Below are positions 12,724-14,520 of a stretch of 14,520 nt of DNA, one piece after another (positions within the stretch are counted from its first letter, which is position 1; each line of letters starts with the position of its first letter). Below the pieces are notes generated by a model. The model did no database searches. It had not been told where the DNA came from and saw only the letters and a list, made by a program, of their open reading frames with translations. Source of the stretch: an uncultured Clostridia bacterium (GTDB taxonomy: Bacteria; Bacillota; Clostridia; Oscillospirales; Oscillospiraceae); assembly GCA_947383645.1 (NCBI GenBank), contig CANDEH010000058.1, positions 1 to 14,520 on the forward strand, read 5' to 3'. Made by a program: the position numbers and the translations under genes.

Positions 12724-14082
12724 TCAGACCTCTCCGCTTGCCGGTACCCACTTCCCGGACCGGTAGTAGATCGAGAACACGATGGACGCCAGACTCCAGC
12801 TCAGGGGGTAGCACAGCGCTATCGACAGATTGGACAGATGTGAAAACACGTAGGCATACAGATACACCGCCCGGAAGAGGCAGACGCAGACCATGGTAAT
12901 CAGCGCCGGACGGATGGCGTTGCCCACCGCCCGCATGGAGGAGGAGAACACCTCCGTACAGGAGATGGTACAGTAGAACAGGCAGGTGTATACCGTCACG
13001 CTGGCGCCGCAGGCAATGACCGCCGGGTCCCCCTTGGCAAAGAGGCTGATAAGCGGATAGCGGGCGGAGATGACGAGGAAGGAGAACAGCACCGAGGCGG
13101 ACACGTGCAGCACGAGGCCCGTGCGGATCACCTCCCGCATTCTGTCCAGCTTCCGCGCGCCGAAGTTCTGACCGACGAAGGTCATGATGGTCACGGCGAT
13201 GGCGCTGCTGATGGGCCAGAACATGTCGTCAATCTTCCGGTAGGCCGTCCAGCCGGCCATGGCGTCGGTGCCCAGGTCGTTGATGGCCACCTGGACGATC
13301 ATGTTGGCGATGTTGTACATGGAGGACTGGAGCCCCGCGGGGAGGCCGATCTTCATCATCCGCCGCAGGATTCCCCGGTCCACGCTGAGGCACCGGATGT
13401 CCGGCCGGTGTCCCTCGGGCAGGCGGCCCAGGGCGATCAGCACCAGCACCGCGCAGACCGTCTGGGACAGCGTGGTGGCCAGGGCGGCACCCACCACCGC
13501 CATCTGGAACACCACCACCAGCAGCAGGTCCAGAAAAATGTTGACCACGGCGCAGACGCCCAGGAAGATGACCGGCCGCCTGGAGTCCCCCATGGATCGG
13601 AGGACGCCGCTGCCCATGTTGTAGATCATGGCCGGAATCATGCCCATAAAGTACCAGCGCAGATACGCCACCGAGTACTCCATGGTGTCCGCCGTGGTGT
13701 GGAGCAGGGTCAGCAGGGGCCGGGCGGTGAGGATGCCCACCGCCGTAATCAGCGCGCCGCTGACCAGAGCCAGGGCCATGGCGTTCTGGATACTGCTGCG
13801 CACGTTCCTCTCCTGCCCCGCGCCGAAGTACTGGGAGACGATGACCGAGGCCCCGGAGGACATGGCCACAAAGAAGTTCACCAGCAGCGTGATGATGGGG
13901 GAGGATCCCCCCACCGCAGCCAGGGCCTCCTTGCCCACAAAGCGTCCCACGATCAGCGTATCCGCCATATTGTACAGCTGCTGGAGCAGCGTGCCGAACA
14001 TGATCGGCAGGAAGAACAGCAGCATCTCTTTCCAAATAACACCCTCCGTGATCCGGTCCCGGGCGGCAGTATTCTGCGGCAT
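12724..14082 (-). CDS. MATE-family multidrug/toxic compound exporter
   Basis: This 452-residue inner-membrane antiporter has the usual 12 helices in two six-helix bundles. MATE hallmarks in the N-lobe include PIMFGTLLQQLYNMADTLIV, then GRFVGKEALAAVG, and SSGASVIVSQYFGAG. The matching C-lobe part includes QSSMYNIANMIVQVAINDLG and VGQNFGA. The family exports cationic compounds using Na+ or H+; the substrate is unknown. AAGGAG lies eight bases before ATG 14082. It has its own terminator and is not obviously in an operon with rplT, from which a terminator separates it. Confidence 0.93.
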   Translation of the reverse strand: MPQNTAARDRITEGVIWKEMLLFFLPIMFGTLLQQLYNMADTLIVGRFVGKEALAAVGGSSPIITLLVNFFVAMSSGASVIVSQYFGAGQERNVRSSIQNAMALALVSGALITAVGILTARPLLTLLHTTADTMEYSVAYLRWYFMGMIPAMIYNMGSGVLRSMGDSRRPVIFLGVCAVVNIFLDLLLVVVFQMAVVGAALATTLSQTVCAVLVLIALGRLPEGHRPDIRCLSVDRGILRRMMKIGLPAGLQSSMYNIANMIVQVAINDLGTDAMAGWTAYRKIDDMFWPISSAIAVTIMTFVGQNFGARKLDRMREVIRTGLVLHVSASVLFSFLVISARYPLISLFAKGDPAVIACGASVTVYTCLFYCTISCTEVFSSSMRAVGNAIRPALITMVCVCLFRAVYLYAYVFSHLSNLSIALCYPLSWSLASIVFSIYYRSGKWVPASGEV

Positions 14083-14137
14083 ATGCCAAACTCCTTCTGT
14101 TTATCGCTAAAAACGGGTGTGCGTCCCGGACAGTCTC

Positions 14138-14165
14138 AAAGCGCCGCCCGGATGGGCGGCGCTTT
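14138..14165. terminator. Terminator of rplT
   Basis: Perfect 12-bp arms AAAGCGCCGCCC / GGGCGGCGCTTT surround GGAT. It has T runs on both sides, lies just after the rplT stop on minus, and separates rplT from the MATE gene. Confidence 0.85.
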
Positions 14166-14194
14166 TGAAATCCTGTCAAAAGGGGAGACGGCGC

Positions 14195-14520
14195 TCAGGC
14201 GTTGGCCTTTCTGGCCATGTCCACCAGCTGGGCGAAAGCGGCCTCGTTATTCACGGCCAGCTCCGCCAGCATCTTGCGGTCGATGGCCACACCGGCGGCC
14301 TTCAGCCCGTGCATAAAGGTGGAGTAGTTCATGCCCAGGGGCCGCACCGCGGCGCTGATGCGGGTGATCCACAGCTGGCGGAAGTCGCGCTTCTTCAGCC
14401 GGCGGCCGGTGTAGGCGTAGGTGAGGGACTTCATCACCTGCTGGTTGGCCATCTTGAAGTGCTTACTCTTGGCGCCCCAGTAGCCCTTGGCCATCTTCAG
14501 CACTTTATTCCTTCTCTTGC
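14195..14520 (-). CDS. rplT: 50S ribosomal protein L20, 5' end outside window
   Basis: L20 binds 23S rRNA early in large-subunit assembly. The 107 visible residues run from KRRNKVLKMAKGYWGAKSKH to the natural stop and include the family blocks NQQVMKSLTYAYTGRRLKKR and RQLWITRISAAVR. About 11 N-terminal residues are cut by the window edge, judged against the usual length of about 118. In most bacteria it follows infC and rpmI; those would lie beyond the right edge. Confidence 0.96.
   Translation of the reverse strand, partial: KRRNKVLKMAKGYWGAKSKHFKMANQQVMKSLTYAYTGRRLKKRDFRQLWITRISAAVRPLGMNYSTFMHGLKAAGVAIDRKMLAELAVNNEAAFAQLVDMARKANA

Noticed and set aside
13105..14316. 403-codon open frame antisense to the MATE gene
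   Set aside because: It is a shadow of a complete MATE exporter, extends across the terminator into rplT, and has biased H/G/Q composition.

Overview
The window looks like chromosome from a GC-rich, Gram-positive, spore-former-type gut Clostridia (Oscillospiraceae such as Flavonifractor or Lawsonibacter would fit). The signs are high GC with strong GC3 bias, good Shine-Dalgarno sites, small Clostridia-type membrane proteins, a DUF1836 protein and a Cys-rich spore-surface-like protein. The taxon is an inference, not a measurement.

Layout. Position 1 cuts into clpB (+), which ends in a terminator. After a predicted promoter and a MITE-like palindromic element comes a two-gene unit: a duplicated DUF1576 membrane protein and a small soluble protein. 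Next on + are a 51-aa membrane peptide, a 136-aa membrane protein, a HAD hydrolase, and a pair of unknown genes (a two-TM protein with a cytosolic domain, then a soluble protein). These converge on a minus-strand gene for a protein with 23 cysteines in its first 114 residues and a BclA/C1q-like C-terminus. A minus-strand DUF1836 gene diverges from a plus-strand trhA (hemolysin III/PAQR) gene. A minus-strand potassium-uptake cluster follows: ktrB, an unlisted 35-aa one-TM peptide, and ktrA. A MATE exporter and rplT (cut by the right edge), both minus strand, close the window. Between trhA and ktrA lie about 500 bases without a recognised gene, mostly filled by a structured repeat.

The most unusual content is non-coding. 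Two copies (6927-7208 and 9928-10210) of a ~283-bp interspersed repeat lie between convergent genes, and a degenerate partial copy lies at 12652-12709. Each full copy holds a strong Shine-Dalgarno with an 11-codon mini-ORF, two ~100-bp sub-repeats, and a series of perfect hairpins whose arms differ between copies by compensated base pairs. Each ends in a hairpin with exactly 25-bp arms and a 4-nt loop. The 28-nt core of that end hairpin recurs at the opposite boundary of the same copy, although the hairpin sequence differs between loci. I do not recognise this family. It could be a mobile or self-structured DNA repeat that duplicates or captures terminators, or a structured RNA.
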